Positions 39,155-48,778 of a DNA stretch of 64,000 bases are shown here, one piece after another. Under the pieces are notes generated by a model. That model was given only the letters and a program-made list of their open reading frames with translations, was not told the origin of the DNA and did no database searches. This DNA is from Chromobacterium violaceum ATCC 12472 (GTDB taxonomy: Bacteria > Pseudomonadota > Gammaproteobacteria > Burkholderiales > Chromobacteriaceae): positions 4,659,752 to 4,723,751 of the forward strand of contig NC_005085.1 of NCBI RefSeq assembly GCF_000007705.1, given 5' to 3'. The position numbers and the translations under genes are program-made. The number at the start of each line of letters is the position of its first letter. The first letter of the stretch is position 1.

Positions 39155-40063
39155 ATGGATTTCGCCAACACCCCTAGCTTCTTCCGCTCCGGGCCGCCGC
39201 CGGCTGCGCGCCTGGCCATGAGCGTGGTCGCGTCCATCGCGCTCTTGATCGGCGACAGCCGCTACGGCCTGATGGAACAGGCGCGCGAGGCGCTGTCGCT
39301 GGCGCTGTACCCGGTGCAGCGCGCGGTCAACATGCCGGCGCAGGCGGTGCGCCACGCCGGCGACTACCTGACCTCGCAGGCCGAGCTGAAGCAGGAAAAC
39401 ACCGCGCTGCGCGAGAAGCAGCTGCAGATGGCGGCCCAGCTGGGCCGGCTGCAGACGCTGGAGCGCGAGCTGAACCAGCTGCGCCAGCTGAACGGCATCC
39501 GCGCCCAGCGCGACGACTCCGCCCAGATCGCCGAGACGCTGTACACCGGCCGCGACCCGTTCTCGTACAAGATCATCATCGACAAGGGCGACGACGCCAA
39601 GCTGCAAGCCGGCCAGCCGGTGGTGGATTCGCGCGGCCTGCTGGGCCAGGTGACCCGCGTGCAGCCGCTGACCGCCGAAGTGACGCTGATCATCGACAAG
39701 AACCAGATGGTGCCGGTGATGATCGCCCGCACCGGCGAGCGCGCCATCCTCTATGGTTATGGGGGCGGCATCGAATTGCGCTACCTGCCGCAGAGCTCGG
39801 ACGTCAAGGAAAACGACCGCATCGTCACCTCCGGCCTGGACGGGGTGTTCCCGGAAGGCATCCCGGTGGCGGTGGTGAGCAAGGTGGACCGCAATGCCGG
39901 CGCCGCCTTCACCCGCGTCAGCACCCTGCCGCTGTCCGGCGTGCAGCAGACCCGCTACGTGCTGGTGCTGCAGGCCAAGGAAACGCGCCCGCGCCCGGCG
40001 GAACCGCCGCCGCTGCCGGAGAAGAAGACCAAGGGCGGCAAGAAGTCCGCCGACGAGGAGTAA
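39155..40063 (+). CDS. mreC: Rod-shape-determining protein MreC
   Basis: Start uncertain: ATG 39155 (MDFANTPSFFRSGPPP, 302 residues) is preferred over GTG 39143. One membrane helix (LAMSVVASIALLIG) is followed by a coiled coil (QAELKQENTALREKQLQMAAQLGRLQTLERELNQLRQL) and two beta domains with VVDSRGLLGQV and TSGLDGVFPEGIPVAVV. It ends in a Pro- and Lys-rich tail. MreC scaffolds and activates PBP2 in the periplasm. Confidence 0.94.
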   Translation: MDFANTPSFFRSGPPPAARLAMSVVASIALLIGDSRYGLMEQAREALSLALYPVQRAVNMPAQAVRHAGDYLTSQAELKQENTALREKQLQMAAQLGRLQTLERELNQLRQLNGIRAQRDDSAQIAETLYTGRDPFSYKIIIDKGDDAKLQAGQPVVDSRGLLGQVTRVQPLTAEVTLIIDKNQMVPVMIARTGERAILYGYGGGIELRYLPQSSDVKENDRIVTSGLDGVFPEGIPVAVVSKVDRNAGAAFTRVSTLPLSGVQQTRYVLVLQAKETRPRPAEPPPLPEKKTKGGKKSADEE

Positions 40064-40069
40064 GCCCAG

Positions 40070-40573
40070 ATGTCGTTGGACCGTCCCAAGGAACTGCTCA
40101 AGCCGGTCAAGCGCCGCTTCATCCTGACCACCTTCGTGATCGCCGTGCTGATCGAGCTGGTGCCGCTGCCGCACGGCAGCACGCGCTGGCTGCCCGACTT
40201 CATCGGCCTCCTGATCCTGTACTGGGTGATCAACCAGCCGCGCCGCGTCAACATCGGCATCGCCTTCCTGATGGGCATCATCGCCGACGTGTCCACCGCC
40301 GGCCTGTTCGGCCAGCACGCGCTGGCCTACTCGGTGACCGCCTTCCTGGCCTTGAGCCGCCAGCGCCAGCTGGTGATGTTCAACCTGGGCCAGCAGGCGC
40401 TGGTGGTGCTGGGCCTGATGCTGACCAACCAGTTGATCATGGTGGTGGTGCGGATGCTGACCGGCTCCGCCTTCGTCGGCTGGAGCTACTTCCTGCCGCC
40501 CCTGATTGGCGCGCTGCTGTGGCCGCTGCTGACCAAGCTGATGCTGATCCCCTACCGCCAACACACGGCATGA
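40070..40573 (+). CDS. mreD: Rod-shape-determining protein MreD
   Basis: The 167-residue inner-membrane protein has about five helices. The P-HGSTRWLPDFIGLLILYWVI segment and NIGIAFLMGIIADVSTAGLFGQHALAYS are the conserved MreD core. It works with MreC in the elongasome. It starts 6 bp after mreC and is followed 14 bp later by mrdA. Confidence 0.93.
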   Translation: MSLDRPKELLKPVKRRFILTTFVIAVLIELVPLPHGSTRWLPDFIGLLILYWVINQPRRVNIGIAFLMGIIADVSTAGLFGQHALAYSVTAFLALSRQRQLVMFNLGQQALVVLGLMLTNQLIMVVVRMLTGSAFVGWSYFLPPLIGALLWPLLTKLMLIPYRQHTA

Positions 40574-40587
40574 AACTCGACTGACCC

Positions 40588-42528
40588 ATGCGCCGCCCGT
40601 CCCGTTTCAAGAACCCGCAGTCCGAAGAGGCCCAGTTCGAGCTGCGGCTGGTCATCGCCTACGCGCTGATCATCCTGATGTTCCTCATCCTGCTCGCGCG
40701 CTTCGTCTGGCTGCAGGTGCTGCAGCACGACCATTTCTCGACGCTGGCGCAGAACAACCGCATCTCGCTGGTGCCCATTCTGCCCAACCGCGGCCTGATC
40801 CTGGACCGCAACGGCATCGTGCTGGCGCAGAACTACTCCGCCTACACGCTGGAGCTGACGCCAAGCAAGATTTCCGACCTCGCCGCCACCATCGCCAAGC
40901 TGAAGACGCTGGCCGACGTCAGCCCGCGCGACGAAAAGCTGTTCAAGAAGCTGTTGGCCGAGAGCAAGACCTTCGAGGCGATTCCGCTGAAGGTCAAGCT
41001 GACCGACGACGAAGCCGCGCGCGTCGCCGCCCATGGCTTCGAGCTGCCCGGCGTCGAGGTCAGGGCGCGGCTGTTCCGCGACTATCCGTATAAAGAGATG
41101 ACCAGCCACGTGCTGGGCTATATCGGCCGCATCAACCAGAAGGACAAGGAGCGGCTGGAAGAGGAAGACAAGACCACCAATTACAAGGGCACCAACTACA
41201 TCGGCAAGACCGGCCTGGAAGCGGTGTACGAGGACGACCTGCACGGCCAGGTGGGCTTCGAGGAGATGGAAACCGACTCCGGCGGCCGCGCGGTGCGCAG
41301 CCTGCGCCGCACGCCGCCGGTCAACGGCAACACGCTGAAGCTGGCGCTGGACATCCGGCTGCAGGAAATGGCCGACAAGCTGTTCGGCGACCGCCGCGGC
41401 GCGCTGGTGGCGATCGACCCCAACACCGGCGGCGTGCTGGCCTTCCTGTCCAAGCCGGGTTTCGATCCCAGCCTGTTCATCGACGGCATCGACACCCAGA
41501 CCTGGACCGCGTTGAACACCGACTGGCAGAAGCCGCTGATCAACCGCGCGCTGCGCGGCACCTATCCACCCGGCTCCACCTTCAAGCCCTTCATGGCGAT
41601 GGCCGCGCTGAACACCCACAGCATAGGCATGCACGACATCCGTCCGGCGCCCGGCTACTTCACGCTGCCCGGCTCCAGCCACCAGTTCCGCGACAGCAAG
41701 AAGAGCGGCAACGGCATGGTCAACCTGCAGCGCGCGATCACCGTGTCCAGCGACACCTTCTTCTACAAGCTGGCCTGGGACATGGGCATAGACAAGATCC
41801 ACCCGGTGGTCGGCTCCTTCGGCCTGGGCAGCAAGACCGGCATCGACCTGGACGGCGAGGCCACCGGCGTGCTGCCCTCCAAGGAGTGGAAGGCCAAGCG
41901 TTTCGCCCGCTACAAGCCCGAGGTGCGGCGCTGGTATCCGGCCGATGTGGTCAGCATCGGCATCGGCCAGGGCTTCAACGCCTACACCCCGCTGCAGATG
42001 GCCAACGCCACCGCCATCATGGCCAACGGCGGCCAGGTGTTCAAACCGCACCTGGTGCAGCAGGTGGTGGACTCCAAAACCGGAAAATCCCGCCAGATCG
42101 AGCCGCAGCCGATTCGGCAGCTGCCTTACCCGAAGGAATACTTCGACTACATCAAGGAAGGCATGCGCAACGTGATGATCTCCGGCACCGGCGCCCGCGT
42201 CGGCGCCGGCCTGCAGTACACGATGGCCGGCAAGACCGGCACCGCCCAGGTGGTGGCGATCAAGCAGGGCGCCAAATACAACGCCGCCGCGCTGGCCGAG
42301 CAGTACCGCGACCACAGCTGGTTCATCGCCTTCGCGCCGGTGGAGCAGCCCAAGATCGCGGTGGCCATCATCGTCGAGAACGCCGGCTTCGGCGCCGCCG
42401 CCGCCGCGCCGGTGGCGCGCGGCCTGTTCGACTTCTACCTGACCGGCAAGGTGCGCAACGACCTGGCCGGCATGCTCAAGACCGTGCCGATGGAAAACGG
42501 AGACGTACGTGAAGACGCCGCTGATTAA
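40588..42528 (+). CDS. mrdA: Elongation transpeptidase PBP2
   Basis: The 646-residue class B PBP has one N-terminal helix (LVIAYALIILMFLILLARFV), a dimerisation domain with PNRGLILDRNG, and a transpeptidase domain with SxxK in YPPGSTFKPF, SxD in VSSDTFFYKLAWDMG and KTG in MAGKTGTAQVV. It cross-links side-wall peptidoglycan, activated by MreC. It overlaps rodA by 20 bp. A Pro-free acidic C-terminus (ENGDVREDAAD) comes from that overlap. Confidence 0.97.
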   Translation: MRRPSRFKNPQSEEAQFELRLVIAYALIILMFLILLARFVWLQVLQHDHFSTLAQNNRISLVPILPNRGLILDRNGIVLAQNYSAYTLELTPSKISDLAATIAKLKTLADVSPRDEKLFKKLLAESKTFEAIPLKVKLTDDEAARVAAHGFELPGVEVRARLFRDYPYKEMTSHVLGYIGRINQKDKERLEEEDKTTNYKGTNYIGKTGLEAVYEDDLHGQVGFEEMETDSGGRAVRSLRRTPPVNGNTLKLALDIRLQEMADKLFGDRRGALVAIDPNTGGVLAFLSKPGFDPSLFIDGIDTQTWTALNTDWQKPLINRALRGTYPPGSTFKPFMAMAALNTHSIGMHDIRPAPGYFTLPGSSHQFRDSKKSGNGMVNLQRAITVSSDTFFYKLAWDMGIDKIHPVVGSFGLGSKTGIDLDGEATGVLPSKEWKAKRFARYKPEVRRWYPADVVSIGIGQGFNAYTPLQMANATAIMANGGQVFKPHLVQQVVDSKTGKSRQIEPQPIRQLPYPKEYFDYIKEGMRNVMISGTGARVGAGLQYTMAGKTGTAQVVAIKQGAKYNAAALAEQYRDHSWFIAFAPVEQPKIAVAIIVENAGFGAAAAAPVARGLFDFYLTGKVRNDLAGMLKTVPMENGDVREDAAD

Positions 42529-43603
42529 GCACATCTGGCAGCAGATAAAAGAGCCGCTGGACGGCTGGCTGATGCTGTTCCTCGGCCTGATCTTCGCGGT
42601 CAGCATGGTGCTGCTGTACTCCGCCAACAACCAGTCCTTCGACAAGATAGACAACAAGCTGATCTACACCGCGATGGCGCTGACCGTGATGTGGGTGATC
42701 GCGCGGATGCGGCCGCAGAGCGTGATGAACTTCGCGCCGCCCATCTACGTCATCGGCGTGCTGCTGCTGATCGCGGTGCATTTCAAGGGCATCACCGTCA
42801 ACGGCTCCACCCGCTGGCTGAGCCTGGGCGTCACCCGCATCCAGCCGTCGGAGATCCTGAAGATCGCGCTGCCGATGATGCTGGCCTGGTTCTTCCAGAA
42901 GTACGAGCTGTCGCTGCGCTGGTGGCACTACCTGATCGCCGCCGCCATCATGCTGGTGCCGGTGGGCCTGGTGCTGAAACAGCCCGACCTCGGCACCGCG
43001 CTGTTGATCGCCGCCGCCGGCTTCTTCGTGCTGTTCTTCGCCGGCCTACCGTGGAAAGTCATTCTGGCCGGCGCGGTGATGGCCGCCGCCAGCCTGCCCA
43101 TCGTCTGGAACCACCTGCACGACTACCAGCGCAAGCGGGTGCTGACCCTGATCGACCCCACCACCGACCCGCTGGGCACCGGCTACCACATCATCCAGTC
43201 GATGATCGCCATCGGCTCCGGCGGCCCCTGGGGCAAGGGCTGGCTCAACGGCACCCAGACCCACCTGGACTACATCCCGGAGCGCACCACCGACTTCATC
43301 TTCGCCGTCTATTCCGAAGAGTTCGGCCTGGCCGGCAACGCGGTGCTGCTGACGCTCTACCTGCTGATCCTGAGCCGGGCGATGATGATCACCGCCAGCG
43401 CGCAGACGCTGTACGGCCGGCTGATGGCCGGATCGATCACCATGTCCTTCTTCGTCTACGCCTTCGTCAACATGGGCATGGTGTCCGGCATCCTGCCGGT
43501 GGTCGGCGTGCCGCTGCCCTTCATGTCCTACGGCGGCACCGCCTCGGTCACGCTGTTCATCGGCATGGGCATGCTGATGGGCATCAGCAATCTGCGGCGC
43601 TGA
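42509..43603 (+). CDS. rodA: Elongation peptidoglycan polymerase RodA
   Basis: The 364-residue SEDS glycosyltransferase starts at GTG 42509, with GGAGAC upstream inside the end of mrdA. It has ten predicted helices, the NGSTRWLSLGVTRIQPSEILKIALP motif, the TTDFIFAVYSEEFGLAGN loop with the catalytic Asp and PFMSYGGTASV near the end. It polymerises glycan strands in side-wall growth with PBP2. A clear terminator follows. Confidence 0.97.
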   Translation: MKTPLIKHIWQQIKEPLDGWLMLFLGLIFAVSMVLLYSANNQSFDKIDNKLIYTAMALTVMWVIARMRPQSVMNFAPPIYVIGVLLLIAVHFKGITVNGSTRWLSLGVTRIQPSEILKIALPMMLAWFFQKYELSLRWWHYLIAAAIMLVPVGLVLKQPDLGTALLIAAAGFFVLFFAGLPWKVILAGAVMAAASLPIVWNHLHDYQRKRVLTLIDPTTDPLGTGYHIIQSMIAIGSGGPWGKGWLNGTQTHLDYIPERTTDFIFAVYSEEFGLAGNAVLLTLYLLILSRAMMITASAQTLYGRLMAGSITMSFFVYAFVNMGMVSGILPVVGVPLPFMSYGGTASVTLFIGMGMLMGISNLRR

Positions 43604-43630
43604 GCGCCCCGCTCCGGAACCCTTGCCGAG

Positions 43631-43658
43631 CCGGCCTGCCCAAGCAGGCCGGTTTGTC
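43631..43658 (+). terminator. Terminator of the mreB-rodA operon
   Basis: CCGGCCTG and CAGGCCGG pair around CCCAAG and are followed by TTTGTCC, 27 bp after the rodA stop. The U-tract is short but the stem is strong. Confidence 0.75.
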
Positions 43659-43749
43659 CATCCGCCGCGCGCGGCTTGACGCCGCCAACGCCGCTGCGGC
43701 ATCGTCAAGCGGACCGCCTTCCATCCCGCAAGGAAACGCAAGCTAATCC

Positions 43750-46512
43750 ATGAGACTGAAGACCCTGAGCCTGCTGCTGGCGCTGGCCCTGTCGCCCGCG
43801 CTGCCCATCCACGCCGAAACCGCCGCGCCGGCCGTCCAGCGCGCGCAGACGCTGCCTTACGCCAGTGTCGAGGGCATCAGCGAATACCGGCTGGCCAACG
43901 GCCTGCGCGTGCTGCTGGCCCCGGACGACTCCAAGCCCACCACCACCGTCAACCTGACCTATCTGGTCGGCAGCCGGCACGAAGGCTACGGCGAAACCGG
44001 CATGGCCCATTTGCTGGAACACATGCTGTTCAAGGGCACGCCCACCAGCGGCAACCTGATGTCCGAGCTGTCCAAGCGCGGCATGCAGTTCAACGGCTCC
44101 ACCTTCTTCGACCGCACCAACTACTACGAAACCTTCCCCGCCGACCCGGCCAGCCTGGACTGGGCGCTGGCGATGGAGGCCGACCGCATGGTCAACAGCA
44201 AGGTGGCCAGAAGCGATCTGGACACCGAGTTCTCGGTGGTGCGCAACGAGATGGAGCAAGGCGAGAACAATCCGGCCAACGTGCTGTGGAAGCAGCTGTC
44301 GGCGATCACCTTCGACTGGCACAACTACGGCCACAGCACGATAGGCGCGCGCTCAGACGTGGAGAAGGTGCGCATCGAAAACCTGCAGGCTTTCTACCGC
44401 AAGTACTACCAGCCGGACAACGCGGTGCTGCTGGTCAGCGGCAAGTTCGACCCCGCGCGCGCGCTGGCGCGGATCGAGGCGGTGTTCGGCAAGATCCCGC
44501 GCCCGCAGCGCGAACTGGTCCCCACCTGGACCGAGGAGCCGCAGCGCGACGGCGAGCGCGAAGTCACCGTGCGCCGCGTCGGCGACACCCAGCTGGCCGC
44601 GACGCTGTACCGCACCGCGGCCAGCAGCCACCCGGACAGCGCCGCGCTGCAGGCGCTGGCGGTGATCCTGGCCGACACGCCCAACGGCCGCCTGTACCAG
44701 AGCCTGGTCCGCGCCCACAAGGCGGTCGGCGTCAGCGCGATGCCGTTCGAGCTGGCCGAGCCCGGCTACATCCTGTTCATGGCCGAGCTGTCCAAGCGCC
44801 AGAGCCTGGCCGAGGTCCGCCCCATTCTGCAGGCCAGCGTCGAGGCCATCCGCGCCAAGCCCATCACCGCCGCCGAGCTCAAGCGCGCCAAGGCCGCGCT
44901 CTTGAAGGACATCGACCAAACGCTGAACGACCCGCAGCGGCTGGCGGTGCAGCTGTCCGAATCCATCGCCCAGGGCGACTGGCGGCTGTATTTCTTGCAG
45001 CGCGACCGCATCGAGGCGCTGACCGTCGCCGACGTGCAGCGGGCGGCGGAGAACTACTTCAAGCCCAGCAACCGCAGTTACGGCCAGTTCATTCCCACCG
45101 CCCAGCCCGACCGCGCCGTCATCCCGCCGGTTCCGGACGTGGCCGCGATGATCAAGGGCTACCAGGGCAAGGCCGCCGTCGCCGCCGGCGAAGCCTTCGA
45201 CGCCAGCCCGGCCAATATCGAGGCCCGCACCCGTCGCGGCCGGCTCGCCAACGGCGCCGAGTTCGCGCTGCTGGCCAAGCAGACCCGCGGCAATGCCGTG
45301 CACGGGGCGTTCAGCTTCTCCTTCGGCGACGCCGACAGCCTGCGCGGCCAGGCCGCGACGGCCGAGTTGGCCGCCAACATGCTGGAGCGGGGCAGCCGCA
45401 AGCTCGGCCGCGCGGCCATCGCCGACCAGCTGGACGCGCTGCAGGCCAGCCTGGACATCGGCCAGGACGGCCAGGATCTGCAGGTGCGCTTCAAGACCAC
45501 GCGCCAGAACCTGCCGGCGCTGCTCGATCTGATCGCCGAGCTGCTGCAGCAGCCGGCCTTCCCCGCCGACGAGTTCGAGCAACTGAAGCGCCAGGCGCTG
45601 GCCGGCATCGACGCCTCGCGCGGCGAGCCGCAGGCGCTGGCCGGCCAGGCCGTCAGCCAGCAGCTGAACGCCTACGCCAGAGACGACATCCGCTACAGCC
45701 CGACGCTGGACGAATCCTACCGCGACATCGCCGGGGTGAAGCTGGACGCGCTCAAGCGCTTCCACCAGCAGTTCTACGGCGCCGGCCACGCGCAGCTGGC
45801 GCTGGTCGGCGATTTCGACGACACCGCCGTCCGCGCTCGGCTGGACCAGCTGTTCGGCCGCTGGAACAGCAAGGCCGCCTACCGCCGCGTCGACGGCCTG
45901 CTGCCGCCGCCCAAGCCGGCCAGCCTGTCCGTCGCCACGCCGGACAAGGCCAACGCGGTCTACAGCGCCTCGCTGCCGCTGGCCATCAGCGACGATTCGC
46001 CCGACTACCCGGCGCTGCTGCTGGCCAACGAGATACTGGGCGGCGGCGCGCAATCGCGGCTGCTGACCCGGCTGCGCCAGCAGGACGGCATCAGCTACGG
46101 CGCCGGCAGCGGCGTCGACGCCGCCAGCTTCGGCAAGGTGGGCGCGTGGCGGATGGGCGCGATCTTCGCCCCGCAGAACCTGGACAAGCTCAAGCGGGGC
46201 GTGGCCGAGGAATTGGCGCGGCTGCTGCGCGACGGCGTCACCGCCCAGGAGCTGGCGGAAGCGAAGCAAGGCCTGCTGCGGACCTACCAGGTGGCGCTGG
46301 CCCAGGACGGCCCGCTCAGCGATCTGCTGCAGCGCCAGCTGTGGCAGGGCCGCACCATGGCCTTCACCCAGGAACGGCTGGCGACGCTGGACAGGCTGAC
46401 GGTGGACGACGTCAACGCCGCCTTGCGCAAGTATCTGAAGCCGGAGCTGCTGACCCAGGCCTACGCCGGCGACTTCGCCGCCAAGCCGGCCGCGGGCCAG
46501 CCGACGCCCTGA
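43750..46512 (+). CDS. M16 family zinc metallopeptidase (two-domain, periplasmic)
   Basis: The 920-residue protein has a signal peptide (MRLKTLSLLLALALSPALPIHA). The inverted zinc motif HLLEH is at residues 87-91, with the distal Glu in NEMEQGENNP. This is the active M16 half. The second half (from about residue 480) lacks the HxxEH motif and resembles the inactive partner domain that closes the chamber. Homologues degrade small peptides in the periplasm. Its own gene unit begins after the rodA terminator; GGAAACGCAAGCTA lies before ATG. Confidence 0.92.
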   Translation: MRLKTLSLLLALALSPALPIHAETAAPAVQRAQTLPYASVEGISEYRLANGLRVLLAPDDSKPTTTVNLTYLVGSRHEGYGETGMAHLLEHMLFKGTPTSGNLMSELSKRGMQFNGSTFFDRTNYYETFPADPASLDWALAMEADRMVNSKVARSDLDTEFSVVRNEMEQGENNPANVLWKQLSAITFDWHNYGHSTIGARSDVEKVRIENLQAFYRKYYQPDNAVLLVSGKFDPARALARIEAVFGKIPRPQRELVPTWTEEPQRDGEREVTVRRVGDTQLAATLYRTAASSHPDSAALQALAVILADTPNGRLYQSLVRAHKAVGVSAMPFELAEPGYILFMAELSKRQSLAEVRPILQASVEAIRAKPITAAELKRAKAALLKDIDQTLNDPQRLAVQLSESIAQGDWRLYFLQRDRIEALTVADVQRAAENYFKPSNRSYGQFIPTAQPDRAVIPPVPDVAAMIKGYQGKAAVAAGEAFDASPANIEARTRRGRLANGAEFALLAKQTRGNAVHGAFSFSFGDADSLRGQAATAELAANMLERGSRKLGRAAIADQLDALQASLDIGQDGQDLQVRFKTTRQNLPALLDLIAELLQQPAFPADEFEQLKRQALAGIDASRGEPQALAGQAVSQQLNAYARDDIRYSPTLDESYRDIAGVKLDALKRFHQQFYGAGHAQLALVGDFDDTAVRARLDQLFGRWNSKAAYRRVDGLLPPPKPASLSVATPDKANAVYSASLPLAISDDSPDYPALLLANEILGGGAQSRLLTRLRQQDGISYGAGSGVDAASFGKVGAWRMGAIFAPQNLDKLKRGVAEELARLLRDGVTAQELAEAKQGLLRTYQVALAQDGPLSDLLQRQLWQGRTMAFTQERLATLDRLTVDDVNAALRKYLKPELLTQAYAGDFAAKPAAGQPTP

Positions 46513-46515
46513 GCG

Positions 46516-47655
46516 CTAGGCCGCCGAGTCGGCCTCCGGCCCGCCCGGCGGCGCCTCGGCGGGCGGCGCGCTGTCCGGCAGCGGCCGGCCGTCGCGGCCA
46601 AACAGCCGCAGCTGGCGCGGCAGATCGAAATCGTCGGCCAGCTTCACGCCCACGCCCAGCAGCCGCGCCGGCCGCGCGCCGCGCGCGTGGCCGGCGCGCA
46701 GCAGCTGGCCGAAGGCCGCCATCGACAGCGCGTAGCCCGGCTGCTCGACCGTGGTCTGGCTGAAATCGTCGAACTTCAGCTTCACCGACAAGCCCTTGAA
46801 TGCCGGGCTGCCGCTGCGCGCCAGCCGCGCCTGCAGCCGGTCCACCAGCTCCGGCAGCTTGGACAGGCAGCTGGCGAGGTCGGGCAGGTCCTGCGCGTAA
46901 GTCTCCTCGACGCTGATCGTCTTGCGGCTGCGGTCGGTGGACACCGGCCGCTCGTCGCGTCCGTGCGCCAATGCCAGCAGGCGCTCGCCGAAGCTGCCGA
47001 AATGGCGGAACAGGTCGGCCGGCGACCAGCGCCTGAGATCGCCGCAGCTGCGTATGCCCAGCCGGTGGAGCCGCTCGGCGGTGACGCGGCCGACGCCGTG
47101 TATCTTCTCCACCGGCAACACGGCGACGAAGGCGTCGATGTCGCGCGGGCGGATCAGATACTGGCCGTCCGGCTTGTTCCAGTCGCTGGCCACCTTGGCC
47201 AGGAACTTGTTGGGCGCGATGCCGGCCGACGCGGTGATGCCCACCTCGTCGCGGATCTGGCGGCGTATCGCCTCGGCCATCAGCGTGGCGCTGCCCCGCT
47301 CATGCGGCTGGCCGGTGACGTCGAGATAAGCCTCGTCCAGCGACAAGGGCTCGATCACCTCGGTGTAGCGCTGGTAGATGGCCATGATCTGCTGGCTGGC
47401 CAGCCGGTAGCGCGCCATGTCCGGCGGCACGATCAATAGTTCCGGGCACAGCCTGAGCGCGCGCGCCGACGACATCGCCGAATGCACGCCGTAGCGCCGC
47501 GCGATGTAGTTGCAGGTGGCGACCACGCCGCGCGTCTCCGGGCGGCCGCCCACCGCCAGCGGCACGTCGCGCAGGCTGGGGTCGTCGCGCATTTCGATCG
47601 CGGCGTAGAAGCAGTCGCAATCGACGTGGATGATCTTGCGTTGCGGGGCGTTCAT
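46516..47655 (-). CDS. dinB: DNA polymerase IV
   Basis: I chose ATG 47655 (MNAPQRKIIHVDCDCFYAAIE), 379 residues. The Y-family catalytic acidic residues are in HVDCDCF (D12) and PLSLDEAYLDVT. The IARRYGVHSAMS, HGVGRVTAERLHRLGI helix-hairpin-helix and SVEETYAQDL little-finger motifs follow. QLRLF near the C-terminus matches the beta-clamp-binding pentapeptide, but here a ~28-residue Pro-rich tail follows it. It performs translesion synthesis. It lies 8 bp after the SelW-like gene and converges with the M16 gene. Confidence 0.95.
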   Translation of the reverse strand: MNAPQRKIIHVDCDCFYAAIEMRDDPSLRDVPLAVGGRPETRGVVATCNYIARRYGVHSAMSSARALRLCPELLIVPPDMARYRLASQQIMAIYQRYTEVIEPLSLDEAYLDVTGQPHERGSATLMAEAIRRQIRDEVGITASAGIAPNKFLAKVASDWNKPDGQYLIRPRDIDAFVAVLPVEKIHGVGRVTAERLHRLGIRSCGDLRRWSPADLFRHFGSFGERLLALAHGRDERPVSTDRSRKTISVEETYAQDLPDLASCLSKLPELVDRLQARLARSGSPAFKGLSVKLKFDDFSQTTVEQPGYALSMAAFGQLLRAGHARGARPARLLGVGVKLADDFDLPRQLRLFGRDGRPLPDSAPPAEAPPGGPEADSAA

Positions 47656-47663
47656 CGCGGCGC

Positions 47664-47963
47664 TCAGGGACGGTCGCTGTGCCCCAGCGCCTTGTCCGGC
47701 GCGATGCGGTCGCGCAGCCGCTGCTTGAGGATTTTCAGCTCGGGAAAGCCGTCTTCCGCCTTGCGGTCCCACAGCAGCTCGCCGTCGACCTCGACGCGGA
47801 ACACGCCGCCGCTGCCGGGACGCAGCGCCACCTCGGCCAGCTCTTTCTCGAAAGTGGTCAGCAGTTCCTGGGCCAGCCAGCCGGCGCGCAACAGCCAGCG
47901 GCAGCCGGTGCAGTAATGGATGACGACGCGGGGCAGGGAAGCGGGAGGGGCGGACGGATTCAT
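47664..47963 (-). CDS. SelT/SelW/SelH-like thioredoxin-fold protein (Cys form)
   Basis: I chose ATG 47963 (MNPSAPPASLPRVVIHYCTGCRWLLR), 99 residues. The redox motif CTGC sits at the usual place after the first strand; selenocysteine of the animal family is replaced by Cys. The GSGGVFRVEVDGELLWDRKAEDGFPELKILKQRLRDRI region is the family's C-terminal core. Role probably thiol redox, but substrates are unknown. It is immediately upstream of dinB on the same strand. Confidence 0.88.
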   Translation of the reverse strand: MNPSAPPASLPRVVIHYCTGCRWLLRAGWLAQELLTTFEKELAEVALRPGSGGVFRVEVDGELLWDRKAEDGFPELKILKQRLRDRIAPDKALGHSDRP

Positions 47964-48257
47964 GATGGAAAGACGAACACGGGTACAAAACGACAGCATA
48001 ACGCAAAAAATGGCGCCGACCCCCTGTTTGCAGCGTATTGTTCGGGTGCGGAGCACCCTCTCCTCCATCGTTTCTCTTGTATTTGGCAGACTTGGCGCAG
48101 TGCCGAGTCGGGGGCCGGCGTCGCGGATGTCGTCTTGTTCAAACCGTGTTGCTCGGGCCAGTGTGCCCAGCCGGACCCGGACTGTAAAGCCCGGAACGGT
48201 CGGCGGCGACGTTGCTGCAAAGCACCATGTCACTTCGGCGCAACGCTGGCCATTGCC
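47964..48257. other. Intergenic region upstream of the SelW-like/dinB unit
   Basis: About 300 bp with no supported gene. A GGGTGC-GGA-GCACCC inverted repeat lies at 48044-48058. The minus-strand frame is open through here but lacks a plausible start or family similarity. It should contain the promoter for the SelW-like gene; none stands out. Confidence 0.5.
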
Positions 48258-48300
48258 AAAAAAAACAGCAGCTTGCGCCGACAACGGCGGCAAGCTGCTG
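48258..48300 (-). terminator. Strong terminator of the copper-chaperone gene
   Basis: CAGCAGCTTGC (48266-48276) and GCAAGCTGCTG (48290-48300) form an 11-bp perfect stem extended by GCCG/CGGC. The minus strand then has eight Ts. It begins 22 bp past the stop. Confidence 0.9.
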
Positions 48301-48322
48301 CGGATATCGCTTGGTAGCGCTA

Positions 48323-48778
48323 TCAGTGCGCGTGGTCGCCGGCGCCGTCCTGCACCACCACCTGCACTTCCACTTGGCCGGCCTTCTCGAAGCTCAGCGT
48401 CAGCGGAAAGCGGTCGCCTGCCTTCAGCGGCTGCTTCAGGCCCAGCAGCATGATGTGGTAGCTGCCCGGCGCGAACTTGACGGTCTGGCCCGGCGCGACC
48501 GCCACGCCGCCCTCCACCTTGCGCATCCGCATCACGCCGTTGTCGTTGACGTGGGTATGCACTTCGGCGCGCTCTGCGCGCGGCGTGCTGGCCGACACCA
48601 GCTTGTCCTCGGCCTTGCCCTGGTTCTCCAGCGACAGATAGACGCCGCCGGTCTGGCTGGCCGCCGGCATCGCGCGGCTCCACGGATGGCCGATTTGGAT
48701 GGCGCCCAGCTGGAAGGAATGGGCGGCGGCCAGGCCGGACAGGCACAGGCCGAGCAGGGCGGCGGCGAAACGTTTCAT
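48323..48778 (-). CDS. PCu(A)C family periplasmic copper chaperone
   Basis: The 151-residue protein has a signal peptide (MKRFAAALLGLCLSGLAAA). The conserved fold shows HPWSRAMPAASQTGGVYLSLEN and the Cu(I) ligand set in AEVHTHVNDNGVMRMRKVEGG and GSYHIMLLGL, matching the HxnM...HxM pattern. A His tail (DHAH) could add a Cu(II) site. PCu(A)C delivers copper to the CuA centre of cytochrome c oxidase. It is a single gene with its own terminator, divergent from the MarC-family gene. Confidence 0.92.
   Translation of the reverse strand: MKRFAAALLGLCLSGLAAAHSFQLGAIQIGHPWSRAMPAASQTGGVYLSLENQGKAEDKLVSASTPRAERAEVHTHVNDNGVMRMRKVEGGVAVAPGQTVKFAPGSYHIMLLGLKQPLKAGDRFPLTLSFEKAGQVEVQVVVQDGAGDHAH

Noticed and set aside
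40552-42657. 701-codon minus-strand frame opposite mrdA
   Set aside because: Antisense shadow of PBP2, rich in His/Gln/Ala, no motif or ribosome-binding site.
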